From: Hanstruepera flava | GTDB lineage: Bacteria; Bacteroidota; Bacteroidia; Flavobacteriales; Flavobacteriaceae | Direction of reading: 5' to 3' | DNA: 64,000 nucleotides | Assembly (NCBI RefSeq): GCF_023634025.1 | Contig: NZ_JALJCW010000001.1 | Span: 186,001-250,000, forward strand | Shown: piece after piece, positions 38,701 to 46,680 of the stretch | Layout: the number at the start of each line of letters is the position of its first letter | Numbering within the stretch: position 1 is the first letter of the stretch | Notes under the pieces: model-generated | The model's database searches: none | What the model saw: the letters and a program-made list of their open reading frames with translations, nothing else | Told to the model about the DNA's origin: nothing | Made by a program: the position numbers and the translations under genes

Positions 38701-39132
38701 TACGAAAACGTATATGTAGCGTCTGTGGCCATTGGTGCCAATCAAGAACAAACCTTAAAAGCCTTTAACGAAGCCGAAAGTTTTAATGGACCATCCATCA
38801 TAATAGCCTATTGCCATAGTAGCAATCATGGTATCGACATGAAAAGTCCAAGCAAGTATCATAAAGCAGCAGTTGCTTCAGGACAATGGCTGTTATATAG
38901 AAACGACCCAAGAAGAAAAAACCAAAACCTGAACACCTTAAAATTGGATTCTCAATATCCAACTATACCCATTGAAGATTATTTAAAACTGGAAAGTAGG
39001 TTTACTAAAATAGCAGACAACAAACAACATGTTCAACAACTTCAAAAATCCGTCAATGCTCGTTTTCAAAAATATAGTACTATGACTATTTCTAAACCGA
39101 TAAAAAGAGGTGATCAATTAACCACCAAATAG
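35701..39132 (+). CDS. nifJ: Pyruvate:ferredoxin (flavodoxin) oxidoreductase
   Basis: The 1143-residue single-chain enzyme has all PFOR domains: the N-terminal pyrimidine domain (YPITPASEMSEMVEQW), the transketolase-like domain II (VGGRYGLSSKEF), the gamma domain, a 2x[4Fe-4S] ferredoxin domain with CTQCGACSMACP (about 660) and CNHCNNCLDVCP (about 720), and the C-terminal TPP domain (NGDKGCGEMAY, GGDGWAYDIGFGGLDH, DNEVYDNTGGQ). It oxidizes pyruvate to acetyl-CoA with reduction of ferredoxin or flavodoxin. It follows the sigma-54-controlled OsmC gene after a hairpin. PFOR is oxygen-labile in many organisms, so its regulated presence suggests a low-oxygen or redox response. Confidence 0.96.
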   Translation: MKPAPQAILNANQAVAEIAFKTNDVFPIYPITPASEMSEMVEQWCAENKINIFNNTPSAFQMQSEAGVAGAMHGALQTGSLATTFTASQGLLLMLPNMYKIAGELTPNVIHVATRSIATHALSVFGDHSDIMAVRQSGYALLGSSTVQEAYDFALIAQAATLESRVPFLHFFDGFRTSHEMNKIALIPDSVIQRMLDDEHIEQHRNRALNPNKPVIRGTSQGPDVFFQSREAVNTHYKLCPEVVQKKMDEFARLTDREYKLFDYVGHPEAEHIIIAMASSSSTVEATINQLNEKGEKLGLVKVRLFRPFSTKHLIKALPNTVKSIAVLDRTKEPGSTGEPLYLDIVQALNQAYQENKITTMPKIVGGRYGLSSKEFTPSMVTAIFQNLKQDQPKNNFTIGITDDVTHLSLDYPKTFKLNNNHYEAIFYQEKTNEEVNSFNTITKLLGYQKDHFVQNYITRSYKKSDAYCEAHLRMGNSSINLPYLITQANFISCTDTQLNHNDAIISKTKIGGTILVKTRLSTKALWQMLSANKQYQIIEKNIELLTVNTEEIQASNIQKINAISAIHACFLALKSDYAFKNEFSKYKEFIYQVDKTVNHNPEYITADFDKAFNQTLLGQLLSNRGNDVPVSLLPIDGKYPTNTSQFNSPTNNQEIISWNANTCTQCGACSMACPLSALRIKVYDNKCLKDKPDSFNQTTSLDFDLLNYTIQVNPEQCNHCNNCLDVCPSNALTQTNRFQEEVSNWSHFKTIPEFDRSKINTEKVSQQQLQEPLFKYANGDKGCGEMAYLKVMSQLFGDRMLIANATGSSSIFGGALPTTPWSTNSKGQGPAWSNSLFEDNAEFGLGYRMSINQLEKQAKNLLESLLPVLDFDLAYDILKATQNNEKEINEQRERICTLKEKLLEINSPVAKRLLNIVDNLVKKSVWIVGGDGWAYDIGFGGLDHVMASGENLNILILDNEVYDNTGGQASKATPLGAQAKFAFGGKNKQKKDLGWYAMNYENVYVASVAIGANQEQTLKAFNEAESFNGPSIIIAYCHSSNHGIDMKSPSKYHKAAVASGQWLLYRNDPRRKNQNLNTLKLDSQYPTIPIEDYLKLESRFTKIADNKQHVQQLQKSVNARFQKYSTMTISKPIKRGDQLTTK

Positions 39133-39159
39133 GTACATTAGCGTAACCTGAATGAGAAC

Positions 39160-39450
39160 ATGTTGTCCGAACACAACATTAATGCGCTTGGTCTACCTGC
39201 CCAAGATTTAGACACAGAATTATACTCTGCAAACTTAAGACTAGTCTTAAATCCTAGAATACTATTCAATACCTTTTATCAATACAATAGTTTTGATAAA
39301 CATGGTCAATGGAATTTAAGATTAAGTTGGGAATATATGCCATTATCATTCATATATTTGGTGTTTAATAATATTCAAACAGACCTTTTTGATCCTATGA
39401 CCCAGAAAAAACAATGTATTAGTAAAATAACCTTTTTAAAGCAGTTTTAA
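39160..39450 (+). pseudogene. C-terminal fragment of a DUF5916-type outer-membrane barrel protein
   Basis: The 96-codon frame (a stop lies 21 nt before the ATG) looks like the last strands of DUF5916 proteins: YSANLRLVLNPRILFNTFYQYNSFDKHGQWNLRLSWEY is broken here as YSANLRLVLNPR, FNTFYQYNS and LRLSWEYMPLSFIYLVFN, followed by a final KITFLKQF. Full-length relatives are 700-900 residues with a CBM9-like N-terminal domain, which is missing. There is no signal peptide. This is most likely a gene remnant left by a deletion next to nifJ. Confidence 0.65.
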
Positions 39451-39470
39451 ATTCCCATTCGAAAAAGTAT

Positions 39471-40100
39471 ATGGTACGTACGGAAAATCTAACATTTAAA
39501 TACCATCAAAAAGAAACGGTTTTTCAATTCCCTGATATTGACTTAAATCAAACTGAAAACCTGCTTATTCTGGGTAAATCTGGAATTGGAAAGACCACTT
39601 TACTTCACCTAATGGCTGGTTTGTTAAAACCCAGTTCAGGGACTGTAACCATTACTGATGTCAATTTACAATCGCTTAACAGCAAACAATTGGATAAGTT
39701 TATTGGTGAGAATATTGGTTTGGTATTTCAAAAAAACTATGCGGTTCGGTCTTTAAACGTTATGGAAAACATCCAGGCTCGCTTATTCTTCTGTAAGAAA
39801 AAAGTTGATCATTCAGCTATTACAAATTTGCTTCAACAGCTCAATATAGAAAGCTGTAAATCGAAAAAAATTAATGAGTTAAGCGAAGGTCAATTACAAC
39901 GATTGGGCATTGCGCTGTCTGTAATACATGAACCAAAATTAATTTTAGCCGATGAACCTACAGCCAGTCTTGATGATGAAAACTGTCAAGCCGTTATGAG
40001 CTTGTTATTAGATCAAGCCAAGAAAAACAAAGCCAATCTTGTGGTTATTACACATGACCAACGTGTAAAACCGCTATTTCAAAATATATTGGAGTTATGA
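39471..40100 (+). CDS. ABC transporter ATP-binding protein (LolD/MacB-like, Zrg-like system)
   Basis: The 209-residue ATPase has Walker A LGKSGIGKTTLL, Q-loop VFQKNYAVRSL, signature LSEGQLQRLGIA and Walker B LILADEPTASLDD with the H-loop THDQR. It overlaps the permease gene by 4 nt (ATGA), indicating translational coupling. The ATPase resembles the LolD/MacB group that pairs with FtsX-type permeases. Together with the next two genes it resembles the ZrgBCD part of the zinc-regulated ABC system known from Vibrio; the substrate is inferred. Confidence 0.92.
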   Translation: MVRTENLTFKYHQKETVFQFPDIDLNQTENLLILGKSGIGKTTLLHLMAGLLKPSSGTVTITDVNLQSLNSKQLDKFIGENIGLVFQKNYAVRSLNVMENIQARLFFCKKKVDHSAITNLLQQLNIESCKSKKINELSEGQLQRLGIALSVIHEPKLILADEPTASLDDENCQAVMSLLLDQAKKNKANLVVITHDQRVKPLFQNILEL

Positions 40101-41332
40101 ATATTTGGAAAATCAGCATAAAAAATCTGTTTCATAAACCTTTATATACGTTATTAAGTATTATAGCATTGGCTATTAGTATTGGGTTGCTTTTAGGAAT
40201 TAGGCAATTGGATACCGCTGTAAAGCAACAGTTTGATAACAGTTTAGGTAATATCGATTTGGTTATAGGTGCTAAAGGAAGTCCTTTACAGTTGGTATTG
40301 GCATCGGTCATGCATATAGACAATCCTACTGGGAACATCTCGTATCAAGAAGCCAAAAAAATAAGCAAAAACCCATTGATTAAAACCGCTGTACCTATTT
40401 CTTATGGAGACAATTATAAAGGCTTTAGAATTGTTGGGTCAACCGAGCAATTTGCTGCTTTATATGAAGCCGAGCTTGATAAAGGGCAATTGGCACAAAA
40501 AGCCATGGAAGTCGTTTTAGGGCATACCGTTGCGCAACAATTAAACCTTAAGGTTGGCGATACCTTTTTAAGTTCTCATGGTTTTATGGATAATGATATG
40601 GATGTGCATTCTGATCCGTTGATTGTTGTAGGTATTTACAAACCCACTCAAAAAGTTATTGATAGGCTTATTGTAACCAATTTAGAAAGTGTTTGGGAAG
40701 CACATGACCATGACGACCATAAAGATCACGAAAACCATGAGGGACATGATGACCATAGCGAACATATTGAACACATAGATGAGGATAAAGAAATTACGTC
40801 TTTACTAGTCAATTTTAAAAGTCCCATGGGACTATTAACCATTCCGAGACAGATCAATGAAAAAACATCCATGCAAGCTGCATTACCAAAATATGAAATT
40901 GAACGTCTTTTTCAATTTACAGGAATTGGCGTAAAGGTTATCTCATGGATAGCTTATATCATATTAATCATTTCATGCATCACCATTTTTATTAGCCTTT
41001 TTAAAATGGTAAAAGAACGCGCGTTTGATTTGGCCTTACTTAGAACCTATGGAGCCAGTAATTTTCAATTGATCAAAATTGTCGCTTACGAAGGTTTTTT
41101 GATAGGCGTATTGGCAACAGTCTGTGGAGTAATCATTTCACAATCTGGCCTATTTTTTGTTTACAGAATGATTAAAGAAGAATACAAACAAACCATAATG
41201 CAAAATTTATCCTATATTGATATATTACAGACCAGTGTATGGGTATTTGCAATGATTGTAGTGGCCATCACGTTATCTATACTCCCAATCATATCAATGA
41301 ACGTCTCAAAAATTTTAAGCAATGAAAAATAA
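40097..41332 (+). CDS. FtsX-like ABC permease with His/Asp-rich loop
   Basis: The 411-residue permease has an N-terminal membrane helix (LYTLLSIIALAISIGLLLGI), a large extracytoplasmic MacB-type domain, and three C-terminal helices in the FtsX arrangement (about 280-300, 330-355, 375-400). Inside the periplasmic domain, at about residues 196-228, is a loop with roughly a dozen histidines among Asp/Glu (HDHDDHKDHENHEGHDDHSE). Such loops bind Zn2+ or similar ions in zinc transport proteins. This supports a zinc-linked function with the adjacent DUF3299-like protein. It overlaps both neighbours, by 4 and 11 nt. Confidence 0.9.
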   Translation: MNIWKISIKNLFHKPLYTLLSIIALAISIGLLLGIRQLDTAVKQQFDNSLGNIDLVIGAKGSPLQLVLASVMHIDNPTGNISYQEAKKISKNPLIKTAVPISYGDNYKGFRIVGSTEQFAALYEAELDKGQLAQKAMEVVLGHTVAQQLNLKVGDTFLSSHGFMDNDMDVHSDPLIVVGIYKPTQKVIDRLIVTNLESVWEAHDHDDHKDHENHEGHDDHSEHIEHIDEDKEITSLLVNFKSPMGLLTIPRQINEKTSMQAALPKYEIERLFQFTGIGVKVISWIAYIILIISCITIFISLFKMVKERAFDLALLRTYGASNFQLIKIVAYEGFLIGVLATVCGVIISQSGLFFVYRMIKEEYKQTIMQNLSYIDILQTSVWVFAMIVVAITLSILPIISMNVSKILSNEK

Positions 41333-41780
41333 ATTAGCCCTTTTAATAGCCCTTGTAGTTTTAAGCACCTATACCTGTTTCAGTCAAAAGAAAGTGACCT
41401 GGGATGATCTCGCGCAAGTTAAATTTTCAGAAAAATACTTTCCAGCTTTGGGTGAGACTTTTTTGTACCCAGAATTCAGTCAAGCTGTAAAAGATTTAGA
41501 AGGAAAGGAAATTGTAATTATTGGATACTTTTTAAATATTTCGCCAGCAGAAAACATCTATATTCTATCAAAAAATCCTATGGCTTCATGCTTCTTTTGC
41601 GGTGTAGGCGGACCAGAAACAGCCATAGAGTTACAGTTTAAAGAAAAGCAACCCTATGAAACAGACGATTTAATTATGGTCAAGGGAATATTGTCTCTTA
41701 ATGTAGATGATGTTGAACATTTTAATTACATCCTTAAAAATTGTAAAGTTGAAAAAATGGTCCCAACCATAAAGTCTTGA
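41322..41780 (+). CDS. Secreted DUF3299-like protein of the ABC operon
   Basis: The 152-residue protein has a signal peptide (LLIALVVLSTYTCFSQ) and a mature domain of about 130 residues. It has the pattern GKEIVIIGYFLNISP, then MASCFFCGVGGPETAIELQF with a C-x2-C pair, and a predicted OB-like fold (DLIMVKGILSLN). This matches the periplasmic DUF3299 type that accompanies LolD/FtsX-like transporters, as in ZrgD. It overlaps the permease gene by 11 nt and is the last gene of the operon. The two cysteines could bind metal, but that is inference. Confidence 0.65.
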   Translation: MKNKLALLIALVVLSTYTCFSQKKVTWDDLAQVKFSEKYFPALGETFLYPEFSQAVKDLEGKEIVIIGYFLNISPAENIYILSKNPMASCFFCGVGGPETAIELQFKEKQPYETDDLIMVKGILSLNVDDVEHFNYILKNCKVEKMVPTIKS

Positions 41781-41797
41781 TAAAAACTAAAAACACT

Positions 41798-42042
41798 TCA
41801 AAACATTATATTTGCGATCATATTAATCTCACCAAATATGGTTAAATATTTTACTTTTTCTGTAATAAATTTACCATTTAGTTCAACAATAATAACAGAA
41901 ATAGTGCTGCCAATGGGATTCCATATTTCATTTTCTAATGCATAATTTTAATATCCCAATGCCCTTCAAGAAAACGTAATACCTCTGACTTGTTTGTTGC
42001 ACTTGTGTATTGAGCATTTATAAATGTTGTAATAATGAACAT
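41798..42042 (-). pseudogene. Frameshifted remnant of a small secreted protein
   Basis: The gap 41781-42142 has no intact gene. On the minus strand a frame from 42042 reads MFIITTFINAQYTSATNKSE then VLRFLEGHWDIKIMH and stops at 41935. The next frame continues sensibly as ALENEIWNPIGSTISVIIVE, then LNGKFITEKVKYLTIFGE, and ends at 41798. The start resembles the end of a signal peptide (INAQ) followed by the F-LEG-WD/E pattern of small secreted DUF1579/DUF6265-like proteins. A single frameshift near 41937 would explain both parts. A TATATTTG box at 41807-41814 on the plus strand has no gene to serve. Confidence 0.45.
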
Positions 42043-42142
42043 TGACAAAAAATAATATTTAAAAAGGCGGCATCATTTATTAATTTCAAGATTTTCATAA
42101 TTCTAGTTTGATTTAATGTTTAAAAGTAGATACCTATTCGTC

Positions 42143-42586
42143 TTATAAATCAGAATTACAGTTATCTGTAATTTTTTTCAATGTTGTCTTTAAGCTTTTT
42201 AAATCGGTATCTGAAATATTTTCGAGCGCTATTTTTCTATTTTCAATAATTATAGGAGTTAATTTATCAACAATTGCATAGCCTTTTGCTGTAAGTTTTA
42301 AAAGAAATTTTCTTCTGTCTGATTGATTAATTGATCGAGATAAATAGCCCTTTTTTACCAATAGCTCAATTATTCGAGTTAAAGATGCATAGTCTTTAAA
42401 TAGAATTTGAGCTAACTCTTTTTGAGCACTATCCGGATCTTCTTTTATAAGGTTTAACGTCAGTAACTGATCTAAAGTTATATTTGGATCAATGACCGAT
42501 ATTTTTTTTTGAGCATACTTTCTATATTCTTTTATAGCCTCATCTATATAATAGAAAATACTTTTACGAGGATCTATTTCAAACAT
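42143..42586 (-). CDS. MarR-family transcriptional regulator
   Basis: The 147-residue protein has the MarR winged helix-turn-helix: LDQLLTLNLI, ELAQILFKDYASLTRIIELLVKKGYLSRSI, and the wing SDRRKFLLKLTAKGYAIVDKL. These proteins are dimeric repressors that release DNA on binding small phenolic or lipophilic ligands. It is divergent from the GLPGLI/hydrolase genes. The 83-nt gap contains opposed -7 boxes and a perfect 18-nt palindrome, so it very likely represses itself and the hydrolase genes. Confidence 0.93.
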   Translation of the reverse strand: MFEIDPRKSIFYYIDEAIKEYRKYAQKKISVIDPNITLDQLLTLNLIKEDPDSAQKELAQILFKDYASLTRIIELLVKKGYLSRSINQSDRRKFLLKLTAKGYAIVDKLTPIIIENRKIALENISDTDLKSLKTTLKKITDNCNSDL

Positions 42587-42592
42587 TTAACA

Positions 42593-42627
42593 TATATTTG
42601 ATACAAATATAATTGATATATCAATTA
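42593..42627. promoter_or_regulatory. Divergent -7 boxes and MarR operator
   Basis: TATATTTG occurs on the plus strand (42593-42600) and on the minus strand (42611-42604), both exact TAnnTTTG matches facing marR and the hydrolase genes. TAATTGATATATCAATTA (42610-42627) is a perfect 18-nt palindrome overlapping the minus box and the plus-strand start region. Confidence 0.75.
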
Positions 42628-42669
42628 ATAAAAATATTTTTGTTCAGAATTATAACTCTATATATAGTA

Positions 42670-42762
42670 ATGACACATAAAAAAACAATAATTGATTATT
42701 TTATACTCTTTGCATTTGCACTTGCTCTTAGTTGTCAAGAGAATGGAAACAATAATGAATAA
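42670..42762 (+). CDS. Small lipoprotein-like ORF or truncated gene
   Basis: An ATG at 42670 opens a 30-codon frame, MTHKKTIIDYFILFAFALAL then SCQENGNNNE, that looks exactly like a lipoprotein signal peptide with lipobox ALSC followed by ten polar residues. It overlaps the GLPGLI start by 8 nt and is the first reading frame after the plus-strand -7 box. It is either a tiny lipoprotein, a leader peptide coupled to the next gene, or the stump of a deleted hydrolase. Confidence 0.4.
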   Translation: MTHKKTIIDYFILFAFALALSCQENGNNNE

Positions 42763-43546
42763 AATAAACCTAATATTTATTGCAATAGTATGCTTAACAG
42801 CATTGACCTTTTTTCAATCTCACATAAAAACCAACGATTTTGAAGAAAAATCAGATACTTATTTGAATTCTCAAAACATTGTAGGAAAGGTAACTTATAA
42901 GTCCCATAAAAAGATGAAAACCTTGTTAGATAGCACTAAATATGATAAAGAAACGATAGAAAACGTACAAGGCTATTTTACTAAACAATTTCAAAAGGAA
43001 TATGTTTTAGAGTTTAATAAAACCAAATCCTTATTCTTTGAAAAAGAAAAACTAGATCTAAATGGTAGCACCAATAATTACAATGATAAATTGTTCAAAA
43101 ATTTCACAACAAGACGTTATGTCCATAAAAAGGAATTGCAAGGAAAGGTGTTTTCAATTCAAGACACCATTCAAGCTAAAGAATGGCAAATTCATCAGGA
43201 AACAAAAAACATAGGGGTTTATTCATGCTCCAAAGCAACGCTTCAATACAAAAAAAACGACTCCTTGATTTTGGTTACTGCGTGGTTTACAACTCAAATC
43301 CCAATAGCTAATGGACCTTATTTATATGATGGCCTTCCAGGGCTCATTTTACAGGCAGATGATGGCAACTTCAGCTATCTATGTACAAATGTAGAACTTC
43401 AAAACGAAAGGAAAGAGTTTAAAACTCCTAAAGGTGGTAAGGTAGTCTCTCAAAATGAATTTGATGTCATTTTATCAGAGAAATCAAAAAAAGGCAAAGC
43501 TCGTGCAGTAGAGTATTTAAAGGCAATAGAATCATCTCGCAACTAA
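42755..43546 (+). CDS. GLPGLI family protein
   Basis: The ATG at 42755 (MNKINLIFIAIVCLTALTFF) gives a signal/anchor segment and 263 residues; the frame is open farther upstream from a TTG at 42692, but that would place the signal internally. The family motif GLPGLILQADDGNFSY is near residue 195. GLPGLI proteins are secreted Bacteroidota proteins of unknown function, usually 250-300 residues, often encoded next to TonB receptors or peptidases. Here it heads a MarR-controlled set with two alpha/beta hydrolases. Confidence 0.85.
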   Translation: MNKINLIFIAIVCLTALTFFQSHIKTNDFEEKSDTYLNSQNIVGKVTYKSHKKMKTLLDSTKYDKETIENVQGYFTKQFQKEYVLEFNKTKSLFFEKEKLDLNGSTNNYNDKLFKNFTTRRYVHKKELQGKVFSIQDTIQAKEWQIHQETKNIGVYSCSKATLQYKKNDSLILVTAWFTTQIPIANGPYLYDGLPGLILQADDGNFSYLCTNVELQNERKEFKTPKGGKVVSQNEFDVILSEKSKKGKARAVEYLKAIESSRN

Positions 43547-43598
43547 TTAAAAATTAGTTAATAAATTTTCAAATAATAAAACTACAAAAAACAAAAAA

Positions 43599-44582
43599 AT
43601 GAAGAAGTTAGTAATAGTCCTGTTCTTAATGAGTAGTATTAAAGCAAGTCCTCAAGAAAAAGAATTTAATGCTCCTGGAGAGTTTGTTGATATAGGCGGA
43701 TATAATATTCATTTATTAGTGGAGGGCAAAGACAAAAAAGGACCAACGGTAGTATTTTTTCATGGTGCAGGCGATATTGCCTTACATTGGAATTTAGTAC
43801 TACCAAAAGTTGGAAGGTTTGCAACAGCTGTAGCTATTGATTTTGCAGGAGAAGGCTGGAGTGAACATGGGCACGGGCTAGCATTAAACCAACAAGTATA
43901 CGATACCTATCAGGCCTTACAAAAAGCTGGCTACAAAGCACCATACATTGTCGTTGGACATTCTTTGGGCGGTATTCAAGCCAATTTGTTTGCTGTAGAA
44001 TATAAAGATGAGGTAAAAGGAGTAGTCATGGTTGATGCTACACATCCAGATGTAACACTTAAAATCTTTAACAAGGAAACAAAACAAATGGAATGGAAAC
44101 GTATGCGTTTAACTGCTGACCAGCCCATAAAAGAAGTGGTAAAAACACCATTGACTAAAAAGCCTGAAATAAAATCGTTTCAAGGGAAACGAGACTTTGG
44201 AGATATGCTTAAAAAGTTTTCTGATGAAGATAAAGCGCGGTTCAATTGGATTTATAATGATCGCCCTTTCACTTACGTAAAAGGACAAAGTAATACTTAT
44301 GAAGCCGAAATCATGCAAGATATGTATCTAAATAAGGGGAAATACACTTTGGACGACATTCCGTTAATAGTCATTGCTGGAGGAAATAAAAGTATTCCTG
44401 AAGGCGATGAAAATTGGAGTTCAGAGCAGTTAGTTAAGCATAGAGATTCATTACAAAAAGATTTACTGAATCTATCTATAAATAGTAAGCTAATTATTGC
44501 TAAAAAAAGTGGGCATTACATACAAATTGATCAACCTGAAATAATTGTTAAACAAATAAGACAATTGGTTAAAAATCAATAA
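43599..44582 (+). CDS. Secreted alpha/beta fold hydrolase
   Basis: The 327-residue protein has a short signal peptide (LVIVLFLMSSIKASPQ) and an alpha/beta hydrolase domain with oxyanion segment FFHGAGDIALHWN, nucleophile elbow VVGHSLGGIQAN (Ser in GHSLGG), a probable acid in a VIAGG strand region and the catalytic His in AKKSGHYIQIDQPE. The substrate is unknown; the fold covers esterases, lipases and peptidases. It lies 52 nt after the GLPGLI gene and before a second hydrolase, likely in the same MarR-regulated unit. Confidence 0.9.
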   Translation: MKKLVIVLFLMSSIKASPQEKEFNAPGEFVDIGGYNIHLLVEGKDKKGPTVVFFHGAGDIALHWNLVLPKVGRFATAVAIDFAGEGWSEHGHGLALNQQVYDTYQALQKAGYKAPYIVVGHSLGGIQANLFAVEYKDEVKGVVMVDATHPDVTLKIFNKETKQMEWKRMRLTADQPIKEVVKTPLTKKPEIKSFQGKRDFGDMLKKFSDEDKARFNWIYNDRPFTYVKGQSNTYEAEIMQDMYLNKGKYTLDDIPLIVIAGGNKSIPEGDENWSSEQLVKHRDSLQKDLLNLSINSKLIIAKKSGHYIQIDQPEIIVKQIRQLVKNQ

Positions 44583-44639
44583 GCACAACTGTAACAATTT
44601 TATGATGAGGCTATCTTAATTAAAACAAACAGAACAACA

Positions 44640-46457
44640 ATGAATAAAAAAATCTATTTCAATATCATCACTATAGTCTTAATTACTTTAAACGCTCATT
44701 CACAAAGCAATATTACAAACCACTTAACTTTTGGTGAGTTTTCCGTAGGCTATAAAGTGTTTCACACCTACGATAATAGCCGCTCTTTCTTCCAAAAATA
44801 TGATTATTACGGCAATAGAACAGAATACCCAATAGGCAGGCCTATGCAAGTTTCTATTTGGTATCCGTCAAAACTCGGCAATAAATCTAATAACTTACAG
44901 TACAAAGATTATGTTGGTTTCACATCATCTGAAATAGACTTTGAAAAAACATCAATAGAAGACAAAGACACTAGTATCAATGCGCTTGTTAATTCCTTAA
45001 ACAACAAGACAAAACAAGATCAATTAAAAAAAATACTGAATAGCAATACCCATGCTCTTCTAGATGCTGATGAAATCACTGGTGATTTCCCAATCATTCT
45101 TTATGCACCACCAATGAATACTTCTGCAATAGATAATAGTATTATATGTGAATATTTGGCAAGTAAAGGATATGTAGTACTTTCAGTTATGGCAAAGGGT
45201 GAATTTTCACAACTTCAACAAAGAAATTTAAACGCTGTTAAAGTTCAGGCTGAAGATTTAGCATTCTTGTTACAATATGCAAAAAGAAAATATCCGAGTA
45301 ATAAAATTGGTGTTTTCGGGTTTAGTTTAGGCGGATTGTCAAACATTGTATTCGCCTCAAAAAATAAAGCTGTAGACGCAACCATTTCATTAGATGGCTC
45401 CATTATGTCCCAAGGATGGTTGAGTGACTTCACAAAAAGTGAATTGTACAATCCAGAACGTTTTACTTCAAATCTACTATTCATTGGTAAAAATTTAAAG
45501 TCACCCGATCAAAATCCAGCAACATTTCTTGAAAATGTAAAATATGCCGACAAAGCCTTGATTAGATACGATATTGAAAACCATAATTACTTTTCAGGTT
45601 TATTCTTATTGTATGAAATGGTTAATAACGAAACTCTAACTGAAGATGAAAAAGAAACCCATTATAAGTTTTATGCAGAAATGACTAACTATATAGGGCT
45701 CTTTTTTGACCACTATTTAAAGAACAAAAATAGTTTTAAAGAGTATGAGCCTATAAGCCATGATTTTAGTTTTCAATTTAAAAAAGGCAAAAGAGCACCT
45801 TTAGATCCTAATTCCATAGGACAATTAATCATTGAAAAAGGGGTTGACTATGTTGAAACCATAATCGACTCAACCTTGACCTATGAAGAAGATTACTTAA
45901 ATACGGTAGACTGGCGAAGTTTGTTTCAAACCGCTAGTACTTTAAGAAATAACAATCAAGTTAATGAAGCCATTAAAACCTTATTATTAGCAGATCGCGT
46001 GATGCCCAACTTTTATACAATTCATCGTGAGCTAGGAAACTTATATTTAGAAAACAGTAACTCAAATTTAGCTGCAAAGCATTATCAAAAAGCATTAGCT
46101 GACAATCCAAGAGACGTAGAAAGTTCAAAGGCTTTAAAACAACTAAATATCAAAATACCAGATTATCATAATACCCGTATTCAGGACCTACAACCCTATC
46201 TCGGTAAATATATTGTGGATAGCGAAAGATATAGAGAAGTATATCTTAAGGATGGTAAGCTTTATCTGGAGTCTAATTACTGGGTGGAACCCCTTCTTTT
46301 ATGGCCATATAAAGCAAATGTATTTTTAGTAGAAAGTGATAACCCAAGAGACAATATGCAGATTCTATTTCAATTTAATACTGATGAAAAAGTTGTTTCG
46401 ATGAGTATTCGTGGTTTAAATTCAGGAAGGGTAAATGCTCCAAATATCAAGAAATAA
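44640..46457 (+). CDS. Secreted alpha/beta hydrolase fused to TPR and C-terminal domains
   Basis: The 605-residue protein has a signal peptide (IITIVLITLNAHSQ). Residues about 30-370 form a dienelactone-hydrolase/PAF-acetylhydrolase-like alpha/beta domain (PMQVSIWYPSK, FPIILYAPPMN, nucleophile Ser in GVFGFSLGGLSN, acid in ISLDGS, His in DIENHNYFSG). A TPR pair follows at about 425-500 (AIKTLLLADRVMPNFYTIHR, AAKHYQKALADNPRDVESSK), then a small beta-rich C-terminal domain (YLGKYIVDSERYREVYLKDG) like those appended to serine hydrolases. The substrate is unknown. The 232-nt gap that follows holds no gene. Confidence 0.85.
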   Translation: MNKKIYFNIITIVLITLNAHSQSNITNHLTFGEFSVGYKVFHTYDNSRSFFQKYDYYGNRTEYPIGRPMQVSIWYPSKLGNKSNNLQYKDYVGFTSSEIDFEKTSIEDKDTSINALVNSLNNKTKQDQLKKILNSNTHALLDADEITGDFPIILYAPPMNTSAIDNSIICEYLASKGYVVLSVMAKGEFSQLQQRNLNAVKVQAEDLAFLLQYAKRKYPSNKIGVFGFSLGGLSNIVFASKNKAVDATISLDGSIMSQGWLSDFTKSELYNPERFTSNLLFIGKNLKSPDQNPATFLENVKYADKALIRYDIENHNYFSGLFLLYEMVNNETLTEDEKETHYKFYAEMTNYIGLFFDHYLKNKNSFKEYEPISHDFSFQFKKGKRAPLDPNSIGQLIIEKGVDYVETIIDSTLTYEEDYLNTVDWRSLFQTASTLRNNNQVNEAIKTLLLADRVMPNFYTIHRELGNLYLENSNSNLAAKHYQKALADNPRDVESSKALKQLNIKIPDYHNTRIQDLQPYLGKYIVDSERYREVYLKDGKLYLESNYWVEPLLLWPYKANVFLVESDNPRDNMQILFQFNTDEKVVSMSIRGLNSGRVNAPNIKK

Positions 46458-46680
46458 TAGAATTCTAAACCTATAACCATGAAAACTTTACTTTTTTTCA
46501 CTATTAATTAATTTTTTACCAAAACAACCTTAAAACACAATAGCATAGTGAAAGATAGAATCATGAGTCGAATTTTTGGGGCTTTGTCGCTATGAGTTAA
46601 ATGCCAACCAAAAAGTAAAGGTCTTATTTAATAAAGCCTGATTTGGGCAAGGTCACAAGGTCTTTAACCTATAAAAAATG

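Noticed and set aside
41807-41814. TATATTTG as an active plus-strand promoter
   Set aside because: No plus-strand gene follows before the minus-strand marR; it lies within a decayed minus-strand gene.
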